A stretch of 64,000 nucleotides of DNA. It comes from Anadara kagoshimensis (taxonomy: Eukaryota > Mollusca > Bivalvia > Arcoida > Arcidae). The stretch's first letter is position 1. Each line of letters opens with the position of its first letter. Positions 63,487-64,000 of this stretch are shown in pieces. A model generated the notes under the pieces. It was not told where the DNA came from, made no database searches, and saw nothing but the letters and a program-made list of their open reading frames with translations. Location: positions 29,899,674 through 29,963,673 of the forward strand of contig CM037861.1 in the NCBI GenBank assembly GCA_021292105.1, read 5' to 3'. The position numbers were made by a program, and so were the translations under genes.

Positions 63487-64000
63487 TATTTAGTTATAAA
63501 CTATTTCTGACTTCTCTAAGCGGATTTTCTTGTAGCTGGATTGCACTTTTCCAGATTTCCGGAATTGTATCAATCAAGGTGTATAATTTAGATTATTAAT
63601 ATTAAAATCAAACTTAGCTGTAAACTCATTATAAGACATAATATTTCCTTCATCATTTGTTAAAACCTTTATAAAATTAATATTTTCTTTGCCTACATTT
63701 TCCAAAAGTTTTATTTTTTTAATGTTAGGATTTACCAGAGATATTGTGACATTACGTCATTTGTGTTTGTGATGTAATTATTTGGTAATTGGCCCATGCA
63801 GTGATCACCGATCACCAGAACTTATTAATCAACGGTGTGATTGAAGCAAACCCATCTTTAAAAACATTAGCACCCTCGCACTCTTCGAGATCATCCAGAA
63901 GCAGACATTTCCATGGTAAATGGCAGAGCGGATTTTCTGCACCCATGAAATCTTTTGACAAAAGAACTTGATATGGGATACCTTTAAACTACCTTCATCA
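63487..64000 (-). pseudogene. LINE ORF, upstream part, split by an insertion
   Basis: Minus-strand pieces in several frames: SLKVSHIKFFCQKISWVQKI, then VFKDGFASITPLINKFW, ANYQIITSQTQMT, KVLTNDEGNIMSYNEFTAKF and IDTIPEIWKSAIQLQENPLR. Order and wording fit the region between reverse transcriptase and zinc motif in L1/Tx1-like elements. At least three stops and two frameshifts. It runs off the window end. Confidence 0.75.

Noticed and set aside
63789-63971. Plus-strand 60-codon ORF
   Set aside because: Shadow of the LINE coding sequence on the opposite strand.

Overview
This window reads as AT-rich nuclear DNA of an invertebrate, most likely a bivalve or another mollusc. The evidence is split coding exons with GT-AG borders, tRNA-derived SINEs whose shared 3' tail (an 'atataagtgaaatattcttgactgg'-type sequence) I associate with bivalve genomes, many small inverted-repeat elements, abundant GA/CA/TTTA microsatellites and two satellite arrays. 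The organism call is inference. Nothing looks bacterial: there are no operons, rRNA genes or CRISPR arrays.

Left part (about 5.8-36.9 kb). One protein gene can be rebuilt on the minus strand from ten exons. It starts at an ATG at 36877 in a CpG-containing 5' region with two ETS-like sites and ends at a TAA at 5768. All nine exon junctions agree in codon phase and would give about 340 residues, apart from a one-base frameshift inside exon 1. I do not recognise the protein family. The large introns are filled with SINEs (mostly in the same orientation as the gene), small DNA elements and locally duplicated segments of 50-200 bp.

Middle part (37-50 kb). This is a mobile-element-rich intergenic stretch. 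It holds TA-flanked mariner-like MITEs, some carrying SINE insertions with target-site duplications, a cluster of about 60-bp near-perfect hairpin repeats, a 47-bp minisatellite grown from the edge of a dispersed element, and a 5' exon candidate at 39.0 kb.

Satellite block (50.2-55.7 kb). Two tandem arrays lie side by side. The first has a 74/76-bp unit that is the end of the local MITE family turned into a satellite. The second has about 23 near-identical copies of a 184-bp unit with degenerate edge copies.

Right part (55.7-64 kb). A quiet AT-rich stretch is followed by a CpG-rich promoter candidate with CRE sites, two small possible exons on the plus strand and a CTCF-like site. A degenerate LINE on the minus strand is then split by a 3.8-kb element. 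That element has roughly 700-bp terminal inverted repeats, each made of two direct copies, and it carries inverted remnants of a known but uncharacterised metazoan protein family.
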